DNA from: Jatrophihabitans_A lederbergiae
Lineage (GTDB): Bacteria; Actinomycetota; Actinomycetes; Mycobacteriales; Jatrophihabitantaceae
Direction of reading: 5' to 3'
Assembly: GCF_031845305.1 (NCBI RefSeq)
Contig: NZ_JAVREH010000021.1
Span: 1 to 64,000, forward strand
DNA: 64,000 nucleotides
Position 1 is the first letter of the stretch, and every line of letters starts with the position of its first letter. Below, piece by piece: positions 1-8,541 of the stretch. Made by a program: the position numbers and the translations under genes. The notes below the pieces were generated by a model. The model made no database searches and was not told where the DNA came from. It was given only the letters and a program-made list of their open reading frames with translations.

Positions 1-126
1 CTCCGCGTCGGTCAACTCGGGCTTGCGACCAGGCAGATGATCACGACTCCAACCCAGCGCGGGCAAGACACGATCGTCGAGCTCGACGTAGAGTGCGGTC
101 AGGAGGGCGTCCAGGTTATTCGTCAC
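1..126 (-). CDS. IS982-family transposase, N-terminal fragment cut by window edge
   Basis: Reading leftward from a GTG at 126 gives 42 codons open to the window edge, beginning V-TNNLDALLTALYVELDD and continuing to GRKPELTDAE. This matches my memory of the N-terminus of actinobacterial IS982-type transposases, which start with a 'LDALLTALYV.IDD' stretch followed by 'G.PPKLSDAELL'. The DDE catalytic core would lie outside the window, so intactness cannot be judged. I could not find a convincing terminal inverted repeat in the roughly 110 bases between this start and the next gene. The family call rests on a short stretch only. Confidence 0.6.
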   Translation of the reverse strand, partial: MTNNLDALLTALYVELDDRVLPALGWSRDHLPGRKPELTDAE

Positions 127-236
127 AAAATGATCTTCGACGCCCTCCGCCTACCACCTCCGGCAGCGACACGCGCGTGAGCCGCAAACGGACTCACTCA
201 TCTAGGCGGCGGCTCCGACAGTTTGCGCCGGGGCCG

Positions 237-1535
237 TCACCGCCGGTCGATCACCCGGACGGCCTTGCCTTGGGACCGCTCGATGATCCCCGGCTCGAGC
301 ACCTCGACCGCCACCGTCACTCCGACCCGGTCCTTGATGAGCTCGACCAGCCGGCCGCCGAGTGTTGAACCGCTCGAGTTCTCGCCCCGGGTCTCGACCC
401 GGACAGTGAGTTCGTCGAGGCGGTCGGGTCGGGTCAGCACGCACTGGAAGTGTGGCGACAGCTCCGGCACCGACAGCAGCAGCTCCTCGACCTGGGTGGG
501 GAACACGTTGACGCCCCGGATGATCATCATGTCGTCCGTGCGTCCGGTGACCTTCTCCATCCGCCGGAACGCCGGATATGCGGTGCCGGGAAGCAGCCGG
601 GTGAGGTCCCTGGTGCGGTACCTCACCACTGGCATCGCCTGCTTGGTCAGCGAGGTGAACACCAGTTCGCCGGGCTCACCGTCCGGCAGTATCGCGCCGG
701 TCACCGGATCGATCACCTCGGGATAGAAGTGGTCCTCCCACAGGTGCAGGCCGTCGGGACTGCTCGCAGCCTCTTGCCCGATGCCCGGCCCCATCACCTC
801 GCTGAGGCCGTAGATGTCGAACGCGGCCAGTCCGGACCGGCGCTGCATCTCCTCCCGCATCGCCTCGGTCCAGGGCTCCGCCCCGAACAGGCCGACCCGC
901 AGCGAGCTTGCCGTCGGGTCCAGGCCCTGCCGCTCCATCTCGTCCAGGATGGACAGGAAGTACGAGGGCGTCACCATGATGACCCGGGGCTTGAAGTCCT
1001 CGATGAGCTGCACCTGGCGGGCTGTCATGCCACCGGAGACGGGGATGACCGTGCAGCCCAGCTTTTCCGCTCCGTAATGCGCACCGAGACCGCCGGTGAA
1101 CAACCCGTAGCCGTAGGCGATGTGGACGAGGTCCCCCGGCCGCGCGCCGGCGGCCCACATCGACCGCGCCAAGACGCCGGCCCACACGTCCAGGTCGGCC
1201 GCGGTGTAGCCGACGACGGTGGGCTTGCCGGTCGTGCCGGACGAGGCGTGCACCCGCGATACCTGCTCCCGAGGCACGGCGAACATCCCGAACGGATACT
1301 TCCGGCGGAGATCCGCCTTGGCTGTGAAGGGAAACCGGGCCAGGTCCGCCAGCGAGCGCAGGTCGTCCGGATGGACCCCGGCCGCGTCGAAGGCCTGCCG
1401 GTAATGGGGGACGTTGTCGTAGGCGTGACGCAGCGACCACGACAGCCGGCGCAGCTGCAGGTCCCGCAGCTCCTCGGGATCGAACCGCTCCAGGTCGGCG
1501 AACCCGGCCACGTCGTCCAGCCGCGACGGCTGCAT
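237..1535 (-). CDS. paaK: phenylacetate-CoA ligase family protein (PaaK-like)
   Basis: Encodes 432 aa of the PaaK branch of the adenylate-forming superfamily, which activates aryl acids such as phenylacetate with ATP and CoA. Visible landmarks are the opening RDLQLRRLSWSLRHAYDNVP, the ATP-binding P-loop SSGTTGKPTVVG, the IYGLSEVMGPG core motif, the YRTRDLT segment and the C-terminal-domain MMIIRGVNVFP. Length is normal for PaaK (about 430). The ATG at 1535 has GGGAG 8-10 nt upstream and avoids the overlap with the sirtuin gene that a longer reading frame would need. No other paa genes are nearby, so the substrate could be another aryl acid. It may be the last gene of a pirin-sirtuin-ligase transcript: all three share a strand with gaps under 40 bp. 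Confidence 0.9.
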   Translation of the reverse strand: MQPSRLDDVAGFADLERFDPEELRDLQLRRLSWSLRHAYDNVPHYRQAFDAAGVHPDDLRSLADLARFPFTAKADLRRKYPFGMFAVPREQVSRVHASSGTTGKPTVVGYTAADLDVWAGVLARSMWAAGARPGDLVHIAYGYGLFTGGLGAHYGAEKLGCTVIPVSGGMTARQVQLIEDFKPRVIMVTPSYFLSILDEMERQGLDPTASSLRVGLFGAEPWTEAMREEMQRRSGLAAFDIYGLSEVMGPGIGQEAASSPDGLHLWEDHFYPEVIDPVTGAILPDGEPGELVFTSLTKQAMPVVRYRTRDLTRLLPGTAYPAFRRMEKVTGRTDDMMIIRGVNVFPTQVEELLLSVPELSPHFQCVLTRPDRLDELTVRVETRGENSSGSTLGGRLVELIKDRVGVTVAVEVLEPGIIERSQGKAVRVIDRR

Positions 1536-1572
1536 GATGCGCTCCCTGCCTGGGCGACGGCTCCGGCTCAGC

Positions 1573-2553
1573 TCACAAGGCTGCCGAACGGGTCCTGTCA
1601 ACGGCTCGAGTCGCACGCTCGGCGACTGCGGGAAGTATCTCGCCCAGCGGCGCGTCGATGGTGAGCTGGGCGTACTGGTCCCCGCGTGTCGCCCCCTGGT
1701 TGACGATGACCACGCCGATTCCGCGGGAGGCCGCGCGGCGGACGAAGCGGAACCCGGACGCCACCGTCAGGGACGAGCCGAGCACGAGGGCCAGGCCGCT
1801 GGACTCGACCAGGGCGTAGCTCGCGGCGACCCGTTCCGACGGGACGTTCTCACCGAAGAAGACGACGTCGGGCTTCAACGGGCCGCTGCCGCAGTCGAGG
1901 CAGTCCACCACCCGGAACGTGGCAACCTCGTCCTCGGACAGGTCCACGTCACCGTCCGGCTTGACCGCCTGGTTGCTCGCGAAGTCGTTGTCGCGGTCGC
2001 TACCCGAGTCGTTCTCGCGGTTAAAGTCGTTGCGGTGGTCGTTGTCGTTGTCCAGCTGGAGTTCAGGGTTGGCGGCGGTGAGCCTGGCGTCCAGCTCGTC
2101 GCGGTCACTGATGGCGCGGCACGCCAGGCACACCACCCGGTCCAGGCCGCCGTGCAGCTCGATCACCGGGTACGCGCCGCCCTCCTGGTGCAGGCCGTCG
2201 ACGTTCTGGGTCACCACCCCGCTCAGCAGGCCGGCCTGCTGTAGTCGCGCCACCGCCCGATGCCCCGCGTTCGGCTGCGCGCGGGCGATGGTGCGCCAGC
2301 CGCGATGGCTGCGCGCCCAGTACCGCTGCCGGGCCCGCGCGCTGGACGTGAACTCCTGGAACGTCATGGGAGTGGCGGGGCGCAGCCGCCCGGTCGCACC
2401 GCGGTAGTCGGGTATTCCGGAGTCGGTGGACAGCCCCGCGCCGGACAGTACGAATACGCCGTCGGAGCGGGCGGCCAACACCAGTTCGGTAAGTCGCTCG
2501 GCCTGCTCGGCTGGCTTGCCGGGCTGGGGGGTCAGCTGCAGATCAGGACGCAC
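1573..2553 (-). CDS. NAD-dependent protein deacylase, sirtuin (Sir2/CobB) family
   Basis: A 326 aa class III deacylase that removes acyl groups from lysines using NAD+. The Rossmann NAD-binding motif GAGLSTDSGIPDYRG is at about residues 38-52, TQNVDGLH at 115-122, the catalytic His in ELHGG at 134, the four zinc cysteines in CLAC (142, 145) and CLDC (218, 221), and GSSLTV at 259-264. An unusual Asp/Asn-rich low-complexity insert (about 167-190, containing LDNDNDHRNDF and DSGSDRDNDF) sits between the two cysteine pairs and makes the protein longer than typical bacterial sirtuins. The start is a GTG at 2553 with no strong ribosome-binding site. It lies 39 bp after the pirin gene and 37 bp before the PaaK-like gene. 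Confidence 0.92.
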   Translation of the reverse strand: MRPDLQLTPQPGKPAEQAERLTELVLAARSDGVFVLSGAGLSTDSGIPDYRGATGRLRPATPMTFQEFTSSARARQRYWARSHRGWRTIARAQPNAGHRAVARLQQAGLLSGVVTQNVDGLHQEGGAYPVIELHGGLDRVVCLACRAISDRDELDARLTAANPELQLDNDNDHRNDFNRENDSGSDRDNDFASNQAVKPDGDVDLSEDEVATFRVVDCLDCGSGPLKPDVVFFGENVPSERVAASYALVESSGLALVLGSSLTVASGFRFVRRAASRGIGVVIVNQGATRGDQYAQLTIDAPLGEILPAVAERATRAVDRTRSAAL

Positions 2554-2592
2554 CCGATCAGCGTACGAGCAAAGAGCACTGAACGAAGATGG

Positions 2593-3333
2593 TCACAGGG
2601 CAGCCGCGTGCATCTCCCACACCAGGACCTCGGCCGGCACATCGGCTCGCAGTTGCCGGCCGTCAGCGCCGGTTATCCGTAAGGCGTCGCCGGGCCCCAG
2701 CACCATGCGACCTTCAGCACCGCTGACCTGCACCGTGACCGCGCCGCGGGTGACGAACACGTGCACGAACGGAGCTACCGGCAGCGTCACCGAGCCACCT
2801 GCCGGCAGCCGGGCCGCGTGCAGGCCCGCCGCGCGCTGATGGAGCCGGATCACGTCCGCACCGTCGTGCCGCGCCAAACCCGAGGCGATGGGCGCGAGCT
2901 CGCCACCGGCCAGCAGTTCGCGAACGTCCCGCTGCTCATAGCTCGGGTCCAGACCGGTGGCATCGGGCAGCACCCACGCCTGTACCAGCCGCACCGGCCG
3001 GTCGGCGGAATCATTGCGCTCGGAGTGCCGAACCCCGGTGCCTGCCGTCATCCGCTGCACCTGTCCGGACCGCAACACCCCGCTGGCACCAGCGGAATCC
3101 GAGTGCGCCAGCGCTCCCTCGACCACCCAGGTCACAATTTCCAGGTCCCGGTGCGGATGCGGATCGAAGCCCGCCCCGGGCGCCAGCACGTCCTCGTTGT
3201 GCGCGAGCAGCACGCCGAAGCTGGTGTTGTCCGGTTCGTAGTGCTGACCGAAAGCGAAGGAGTGCCGCGAGTCCAACCACTCGGTCCGGGTCGACAGCCG
3301 GCTCGCCGACGGGCGAAGGTCGAACGCGCTCAC
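2593..3333 (-). CDS. pirin family protein (bicupin)
   Basis: Encodes 246 aa with the pirin N-terminal cupin signature. DPHPHRDLEIVTWV carries His59 and His61, and GVRHSERN carries His103 and Glu105; together these form the HxH...HxE metal site of pirins. A second, degenerate cupin occupies the C-terminal half (LPVAPFVHVFVTRGAVTVQV). Pirins are iron-binding proteins, some with quercetinase activity and some acting as redox-sensitive partners of other proteins. The sequence alone does not say which applies here. The GTG start at 3333 is about 50 bp from the divergent regulator gene, so both promoters must lie in a very short spacer. Confidence 0.9.
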   Translation of the reverse strand: MSAFDLRPSASRLSTRTEWLDSRHSFAFGQHYEPDNTSFGVLLAHNEDVLAPGAGFDPHPHRDLEIVTWVVEGALAHSDSAGASGVLRSGQVQRMTAGTGVRHSERNDSADRPVRLVQAWVLPDATGLDPSYEQRDVRELLAGGELAPIASGLARHDGADVIRLHQRAAGLHAARLPAGGSVTLPVAPFVHVFVTRGAVTVQVSGAEGRMVLGPGDALRITGADGRQLRADVPAEVLVWEMHAAAL

Positions 3334-3386
3334 GGCGCCACCCTATGCGCCACGCCGCCGGCGCAACCCGCCCTATGCTCGTCCGA

Positions 3387-4616
3387 ATGGAGGGCAACCT
3401 GAGCGAGGCGACGATCCGGCGGATCGAGCAGTCCTCCGGCGAGCTGGCCACCCGCAGCGTCGCCCGGATGGATGAGCAGCTGGCGTGGTTCCGCCGACTG
3501 CCCGCGGACCAGCGCTCGTGGGTCACCCTGGTGGCCCAAGCCGGCATCGCGTCGTTCGTGGAATGGCTGCGCTCCCCGGGCCAGGCACTGCGCCTCACCG
3601 GTGAGGTCTTCGGCACCGCTCCCCGGGAGCTCGCACGGCGGGTGTCCCTGCAGCAGACCGTGGAACTCGTCCGCCAGACCATCGCCGTCGTGGAGGAGCA
3701 CGTCCCCTCCCTCGCCGGCCCCGGCGAGGAGCAGCAGGTCGCCGACGCAATGCTCCGCTTCTCCCGCGAGATCGCCTTCGCCGCGGCGCGGGTATACGCC
3801 AGCGCCGCCGAGACCAGGGGTGCCTGGGACGCTCGGCTGGAGGCTCTGGTCATCGACGGCCTGGTGCGTGGCGTCGGCCCCAGCGAGGAGCGCTCACCGG
3901 TCAGCCAACTCGCCGCGCTGGGCTGGCGGGCCGAAGGCGCCGTCACGGCCGTGGTCGGCTTCGCCCGCTCGGACCGGAACCCGACCGAGGCGCTGGACTC
4001 TGTGCACCGCGCCGCCCGGCGGGCCGGCCTCGACGTGCTCGCCGGTGTGCACGGCGGCCGCCTCGTCATCGTGCTGGGCGGGGTCGGTGATCCGCTCCAG
4101 GCCGCACGAACGGTGCTCGATGAGTTCGCCGACGGCCCGGTCGTCGTCGGCGGTGTGGCCAGTCAGGTCTCGGGTGCCGCCTCCGTCACCGCGCTCGCCC
4201 TCAGCGGCCTGCGCGCGGTGGCCGGCTGGCCGGCCGCGCCACGTCCGGTGACAGCCGACGACCTGCTTCCCGAGCGCACCATCGCCGGGGACGCCGACGC
4301 CCGGCAACAGCTGATCGACACCGTTTACGAGCCGCTTGCCGAAGCCGGGGACGTCCTGCTGAACACGGTGGTGACCTACCTCGACGGCGGCCGTGCGGTC
4401 GAGGCGACCGCCCGGGCGCTGTTCGTGCATACCAACACGGTGCGCTACCGGCTGCGCCGCGCCGCCGAGCTCTGCGGACAGGCACCGACCGAGGCCCGAG
4501 GCGCGTTCACGATCCAGCTTGCCCTCGTCTTGGGCAGGTTGAACCGGTTTGGCACGCCCAGCGAGGTTGCGCCGATTGGCGAAACCCCTGCACCGCAACC
4601 GCTTACATCGTGGTGA
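3387..4616 (+). CDS. fasR: PucR-type transcriptional regulator, probable FasR-like regulator of the fab genes
   Basis: A 409 aa protein with a PucR C-terminal helix-turn-helix (HTH_30): LLNTVVTYLDGGRAVEATA followed by ALFVHTNTVRYRLRRA near the end. The central part (ERSPVSQLAALGWRAEGAVT onward) resembles the GGDEF-like domain of the CdaR/PucR group, and the N-terminal third is helical with no clear motif. A PucR-type regulator directly upstream of fabD is the arrangement known from Streptomyces, where FasR activates the fab operon; the name is inferred from that synteny. The ATG at 3387 starts EGNLSEATIRRIEQ. An in-frame ATG at 3375 is equally short of a ribosome-binding site. About 90 bp separate its stop from fabD. 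Confidence 0.85.
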   Translation: MEGNLSEATIRRIEQSSGELATRSVARMDEQLAWFRRLPADQRSWVTLVAQAGIASFVEWLRSPGQALRLTGEVFGTAPRELARRVSLQQTVELVRQTIAVVEEHVPSLAGPGEEQQVADAMLRFSREIAFAAARVYASAAETRGAWDARLEALVIDGLVRGVGPSEERSPVSQLAALGWRAEGAVTAVVGFARSDRNPTEALDSVHRAARRAGLDVLAGVHGGRLVIVLGGVGDPLQAARTVLDEFADGPVVVGGVASQVSGAASVTALALSGLRAVAGWPAAPRPVTADDLLPERTIAGDADARQQLIDTVYEPLAEAGDVLLNTVVTYLDGGRAVEATARALFVHTNTVRYRLRRAAELCGQAPTEARGAFTIQLALVLGRLNRFGTPSEVAPIGETPAPQPLTSW

Positions 4617-4705
4617 TGCACCGCAGCGTTTGTACGGACCTTACAAACAACAGGTAAGAACACTGTCCGCGCCGTGCTCGCCCGAAGGGTCCTCCGCAGG
4701 GCAAC

Positions 4706-5878
4706 GTGTACGTAGTGATCGCGATACTCGCCCCCGGTCAAGGGTCCCAGACTCCGGGCATGCTCGCGCCCTGGCTCGAGCTGGACGGGGTCGCTGAGCA
4801 GCTGGCGTCGTACTCCGAGCTTGCCGGCCTCGATCTGGCCCGCCTCGGGACCACCGCCGATGCCGACGAGATCCAGGATTCCGCCGTCACCCAGCCGTTG
4901 ATCGTGGCGGCCGGCTTGATCGCCGCCAGCCGGCTGACCTTCACCGGAGTGGTACTCGCAGGGCACAGCGTGGGCGAGGTGACCGCCGCCGCCCTGGCCG
5001 GAGCCCTGACTCCGACCGAAGCCGTGGTCTTCGCCGCTCGCCGGGGCGCCGAGATGGCAGTCGCGTGCGCCGAGACCCCGACGTCGATGGTCGCCGTGCT
5101 CGGTGGGAACGAGCAGGACGTGATCGCGGCCGTCATCCAGGCCGGCCTCACCCCTGCGAACCGCAACGGCGCGGGCCAGATCGTGGCTGCCGGGCACGTC
5201 GACGACATCGCCAAGCTGGTGGAGCACCCGCCTGCCGGAGCGCGCGTCCGCCCGCTGAAGGTCGCCGGCGCGTTCCACACCCAGTACATGCGCTCCGCCG
5301 AACAGCGGCTGCGTGCGATTGCAGCCGAGCTGACGCCTACGGACCCACCCGAGATCCTGCTGTCCAACGCTGATGGCGCCGGAGTCACCGACGGGCGCAC
5401 CGTGCTGGCCCGGTTGGTGGCACAGGTGACCCGGCCCGTCCGGTGGGACCTCTGCCTCAACACGATGCGGGCGCTCGACATCGGTGCGGCCATCGAGCTG
5501 CCACCGGCGAAGGCGCTGACCGGAATCGCCAAGCGCGAACTGCCGGGTGTCGAGTTGCTGGCGATGCGCGGCCCGGACGACCTCGCGAAGGCGCAGCAAC
5601 TGATCGACAGCCAGGTGGACAGCGCGCCCGGGACCGATGGAACGGTCGTCCTGACGCCGGGCAACGGGATCTTCACCCGTGCGCATGGGCTGGCGGAGGG
5701 CGTCCCGGTGGCCGGTGGCACCCGGATCGGAACCGTCCGCACGGACCGGGACGAGCTCGCCATCGTCGCCCCGGCAGCCGGCGTGCTCATAGAGTGGCTC
5801 AGATCAAATGGAGACATCGTCGGCGCCGGCTTGCCGGTGGCACGGGTGTCGGCGATGTCAGCGAGGACCGAAGGATGA
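4706..5878 (+). CDS. fabD: malonyl-CoA:ACP transacylase FabD with C-terminal biotinyl/lipoyl-like domain
   Basis: Transfers malonyl from CoA to ACP for fatty-acid elongation. APGQGSQ opens the fold, the nucleophile is Ser88 in LAGHSVGEV, and the catalytic His191 lies in GAFHTQYM. At 390 aa it is about 80 residues longer than ordinary FabD. The extra C-terminal part (about 310-382) has the half-motif of a biotinyl/lipoyl domain: VAPAAGVLIEWLRSNGD then IVGAGLPVARV. The position expected to carry the MK attachment lysine reads RTDRDEL, so it is probably unmodified. The start is GTG 4706, with GTG 4715 a reasonable alternative. The stop overlaps the fabH start by 4 nt (ATGA), indicating translational coupling. 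Confidence 0.93.
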   Translation: MYVVIAILAPGQGSQTPGMLAPWLELDGVAEQLASYSELAGLDLARLGTTADADEIQDSAVTQPLIVAAGLIAASRLTFTGVVLAGHSVGEVTAAALAGALTPTEAVVFAARRGAEMAVACAETPTSMVAVLGGNEQDVIAAVIQAGLTPANRNGAGQIVAAGHVDDIAKLVEHPPAGARVRPLKVAGAFHTQYMRSAEQRLRAIAAELTPTDPPEILLSNADGAGVTDGRTVLARLVAQVTRPVRWDLCLNTMRALDIGAAIELPPAKALTGIAKRELPGVELLAMRGPDDLAKAQQLIDSQVDSAPGTDGTVVLTPGNGIFTRAHGLAEGVPVAGGTRIGTVRTDRDELAIVAPAAGVLIEWLRSNGDIVGAGLPVARVSAMSARTEG

Positions 5879-6843
5879 CCGTGCAACTTGCCAGCCAGCC
5901 GCACCTGCCCGGCAGCAAGGTGGTGGGCGTGGGCCACTACCAGCCACCGACGGTGATGACCAACGACGACATCGTGGCCCGGGGCGTGGACACCAACGAC
6001 GAGTGGATCCAGAGCCGGGTGGGCATCGCCGAGCGCCGGTTCGCCACCGACGACTCGATGATCGACATGGCCGAGAAGGCCGCCGTGATGGCGCTGGAAA
6101 CCTCGGGCATGACGGCCGCGGACGTCGATCTGGTGATCCTGGCGACCTGTACCGGTGAGCAGCAGGTCCCGGGCGGGGCAGCCACCCTGGCCGCCCGCCT
6201 CGGCATCAAGTCGCCGGGGGCGTACGACCTCAACGCGGCCTGCGCCGGCTTCGTCTACGCCATCGCCGCCGCGTCCAGCGCGGTGACCAGCGCGCAGGCC
6301 CGCACCGTCCTGGTGGTGGGCTCGGAGAAGCTCACCGACTACGTCGACCTCTTCGACCGGAGCACCGGCATCATCTTCGCCGACGGCGCCGGCGCGGCCG
6401 TGGTCACCAGCAGCTCCGAGCCCGGCATCGGCCCGGTGGTGTGGGGCTCCGACGGCGACAACGCCGCGGCCATCAGCACCGACCGCGAGACCGCGACCCT
6501 GCGCCAGGAGGGCCAGACGGTGTTCCGCTGGGCCACCTCGAACATGGGCACCGCGGCGATCGAGGCCTGCAAGGCCGCTGGCCTCACGCCCAGCGAGCTT
6601 GCCGCCTTCGTCCCGCACCAGGCGAACCTGCGGATAATCGAGTTGGTCGCCAAGAAGCTGGGCGCCACCAACGCCGTGATCGCCCGCGACATCGTGACCT
6701 CCGGCAACACCTCGTCGGCATCGGTTCCGATCGCGCTGTCGAAGATGCTGCAGAACGGTGAGATCCCCAGCGGCGCTCCCGTCCTGCTGCTTGGCTTCGG
6801 TGCCGGTCTGACGTACGCCGGCACGGTCATTCTCGCGCCGTAA
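5875..6843 (+). CDS. fabH: 3-oxoacyl-ACP synthase III (KAS III)
   Basis: Starts each fatty-acid chain by condensing an acyl-CoA primer with malonyl-ACP. The 322 aa sequence has the full Cys-His-Asn triad: Cys123 in LNAACAGF, His248 in VPHQANLR and Asn278 in TSGNTSSAS. The ATG overlaps the fabD stop by 4 nt. The 3' end, including the TAA, forms the left arm of a long perfect hairpin that separates fabH from acpP. In Actinobacteria FabH primes with branched or straight short acyl-CoAs; specificity cannot be read from the sequence. Confidence 0.96.
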   Translation: MTVQLASQPHLPGSKVVGVGHYQPPTVMTNDDIVARGVDTNDEWIQSRVGIAERRFATDDSMIDMAEKAAVMALETSGMTAADVDLVILATCTGEQQVPGGAATLAARLGIKSPGAYDLNAACAGFVYAIAAASSAVTSAQARTVLVVGSEKLTDYVDLFDRSTGIIFADGAGAAVVTSSSEPGIGPVVWGSDGDNAAAISTDRETATLRQEGQTVFRWATSNMGTAAIEACKAAGLTPSELAAFVPHQANLRIIELVAKKLGATNAVIARDIVTSGNTSSASVPIALSKMLQNGEIPSGAPVLLLGFGAGLTYAGTVILAP

Positions 6844-6862
6844 GCAGTACGGCGCGAGAATG
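6828..6862 (+). terminator. perfect 15-bp hairpin overlapping the fabH stop codon
   Basis: CATTCTCGCGCCGTA (6828-6842) is the exact reverse complement of TACGGCGCGAGAATG (6848-6862), with a 5-nt loop AGCAG. One more A-T pair and two G-T wobbles extend the base. The fabH TAA begins inside the left arm. There is no U-tract, which is usual for actinobacterial hairpin terminators. It could act as a partial terminator, or as a 3' stabiliser that sets different mRNA levels for fabD-fabH and for the abundant ACP. Confidence 0.7.
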
Positions 6863-6954
6863 ATTCACCGCGCGCACGCGCACCGCGTTCGCCCCGACCG
6901 GGGCCGGACGACAACCACCGGACAGCGTTTCGTCCGATGTAGAAAGGTAAACAA

Positions 6955-7200
6955 GTGGCATCAAACGAAGAGATCCTGGCCGGTATGGCGGAGATCCTGA
7001 ACGAGGTCGCCGATGTCAACGAGTCGGACGTGACGGTCGAGAAGTCCTTCACCGACGACCTGGATGTCGACTCGCTGTCGATGGTCGAGGTTGCCATGGC
7101 CGCTGAAGAGAAGTTCGGCGTGAAGATCCCGGACGAGGAACTGCCCAAGCTCAAGACCGTCGGCGACGCGGTGACCTACATCGCGGCGAACCCGAGCTGA
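6955..7200 (+). CDS. acpP: acyl carrier protein of fatty-acid synthesis
   Basis: An 81 aa acidic carrier protein. The phosphopantetheine Ser40 lies in DDLDVDSLSMVEV and the end is typical (GVKIPDEEL then KLKTVGDAV). It shuttles acyl intermediates between FabD, FabH, FabF and the reductases. The GTG start at 6955 has AAAGG about 9 nt upstream. The 111-bp spacer after fabH contains the hairpin at 6828-6862, so it may also be transcribed from its own promoter. The gene is distinct from the carrier protein at 63353, which lies in a biosynthetic context. Confidence 0.96.
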   Translation: MASNEEILAGMAEILNEVADVNESDVTVEKSFTDDLDVDSLSMVEVAMAAEEKFGVKIPDEELPKLKTVGDAVTYIAANPS

Positions 7201-7270
7201 TCCAGCAAGCCAGCCAGTCGAGCACTCCCGGGAAGACCACGATCAGCCCCGAGCGCGAAGGAAGCGAACG

Positions 7271-8524
7271 ATGACCGAGACCCTGACGAACACCAGCGAC
7301 CCGGTGGTGGTTACCGGGCTCGGTGCGACGACTCCGCTCGGGGGTGACGTGGCCTCGTACTGGTCCGCGCTGCTCGACGGCACCTCCGGCGTGGTTGCCC
7401 TGCAACAGGACTGGGCCGCTGACATCGCGGTGCGCATCGCCGCGCCGATGGCCGTCGACCCCGCCGAGATCCTGCCCCGGGTCAAGGCGCGCCGGCTCGA
7501 CCGGGCGGAGCAGGCGGCGCTCGTCGCCGCGGCTGAGGCGTGGAAGGACGCCGGCTTCACCGGCACCAGTGAAGAGAACGGCCTGGACCCGGCACGGGTT
7601 GCGGTCGTGATCGGCACCGGTATCGGCGGCGTGACGAGCCTGATCTTCCAGCACGACGTGATGCTCGCCAAGGGTGCCGGCAAGGTCTCGCCGCTGATGA
7701 TCCCGATGAACATGCCCAACGGACCGGCCGCGTACGTGGGCCTGCAGGTCGGGGCGCGCTCGGGCGTCCACACCCCGGTGAGCGCCTGTGCGTCCGGCGC
7801 GGAGGCGATCTCGTACGGCCTGGACCTGATTCAGCTCGGCCGGGCAGACGTCGTCGTCGTCGGTGGCACCGAGGCCTGCGTCCACCCGCTGACCATCTCC
7901 GGGTTCGCCCAGATGCGAGCCATGTCGACCCGCAACGACGAGCCCGAGCGGGCCTCCCGCCCGTACGACAAGGGCCGGGACGGCTTCGTGCTCGGCGAGG
8001 GCGCCGGAATCCTGGTGCTGGAGCGGCTCTCCTCGGCGCGGGCGCGTGGCCGCGAGCCGTACGCCGTACTCGGTGGCGCCGGCATCACCGCCGATTCCTA
8101 TGACATCGTCCAGCCCGACCCGGCGGGCAACGGCCAGGCCCGGGCGGCGAGGATCGCCATCGAGCGCTCCGGCGTCGCGCTGGCCGACGTGGTGCACGTC
8201 AATGCCCACGCCACCTCCACCCCAGCGGGTGACATGGCCGAGGCCACCTGGCTGGCCGACATGCTGGGGGAGCAGACGGTCGTCTCGGCGACCAAGTCGA
8301 TGACCGGTCACCTGCTCGGAGCCTCCGGCGCCATCGAAGCGATCGCCACCGTGCTGAGCGTGGCCAACGACGTGGTGCCGCCGACCATCAACCTCGACGA
8401 CCCGGAGGACGGCCTGGCCGTGGACGTGCCGACAAAGGCCCGTGAGATGACCGTCACCGCGGCGCTCAACGACTCGTTCGGTTTCGGCGGGCACAACGCC
8501 GCCCTACTTTTTCACAAGCTGTAG
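7271..8524 (+). CDS. fabF: 3-oxoacyl-ACP synthase II (KAS II)
   Basis: Elongating condensing enzyme of fatty-acid synthesis, 417 aa. The Cys-His-His triad is intact: Cys173 in TPVSACASGAE, His313 in VNAHATSTPAGD and His347 in TKSMTGHLLGASG, whose Lys342 is also conserved. The ATG at 7271 has GAAGGA about 8 nt upstream. It follows acpP by 70 bp on the same strand and closes the fab operon; a convergent DUF3145 gene ends 17 bp beyond its stop. Confidence 0.96.
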   Translation: MTETLTNTSDPVVVTGLGATTPLGGDVASYWSALLDGTSGVVALQQDWAADIAVRIAAPMAVDPAEILPRVKARRLDRAEQAALVAAAEAWKDAGFTGTSEENGLDPARVAVVIGTGIGGVTSLIFQHDVMLAKGAGKVSPLMIPMNMPNGPAAYVGLQVGARSGVHTPVSACASGAEAISYGLDLIQLGRADVVVVGGTEACVHPLTISGFAQMRAMSTRNDEPERASRPYDKGRDGFVLGEGAGILVLERLSSARARGREPYAVLGGAGITADSYDIVQPDPAGNGQARAARIAIERSGVALADVVHVNAHATSTPAGDMAEATWLADMLGEQTVVSATKSMTGHLLGASGAIEAIATVLSVANDVVPPTINLDDPEDGLAVDVPTKAREMTVTAALNDSFGFGGHNAALLFHKL

Positions 8525-8541
8525 CCGGCTCGGCAGGCGCG

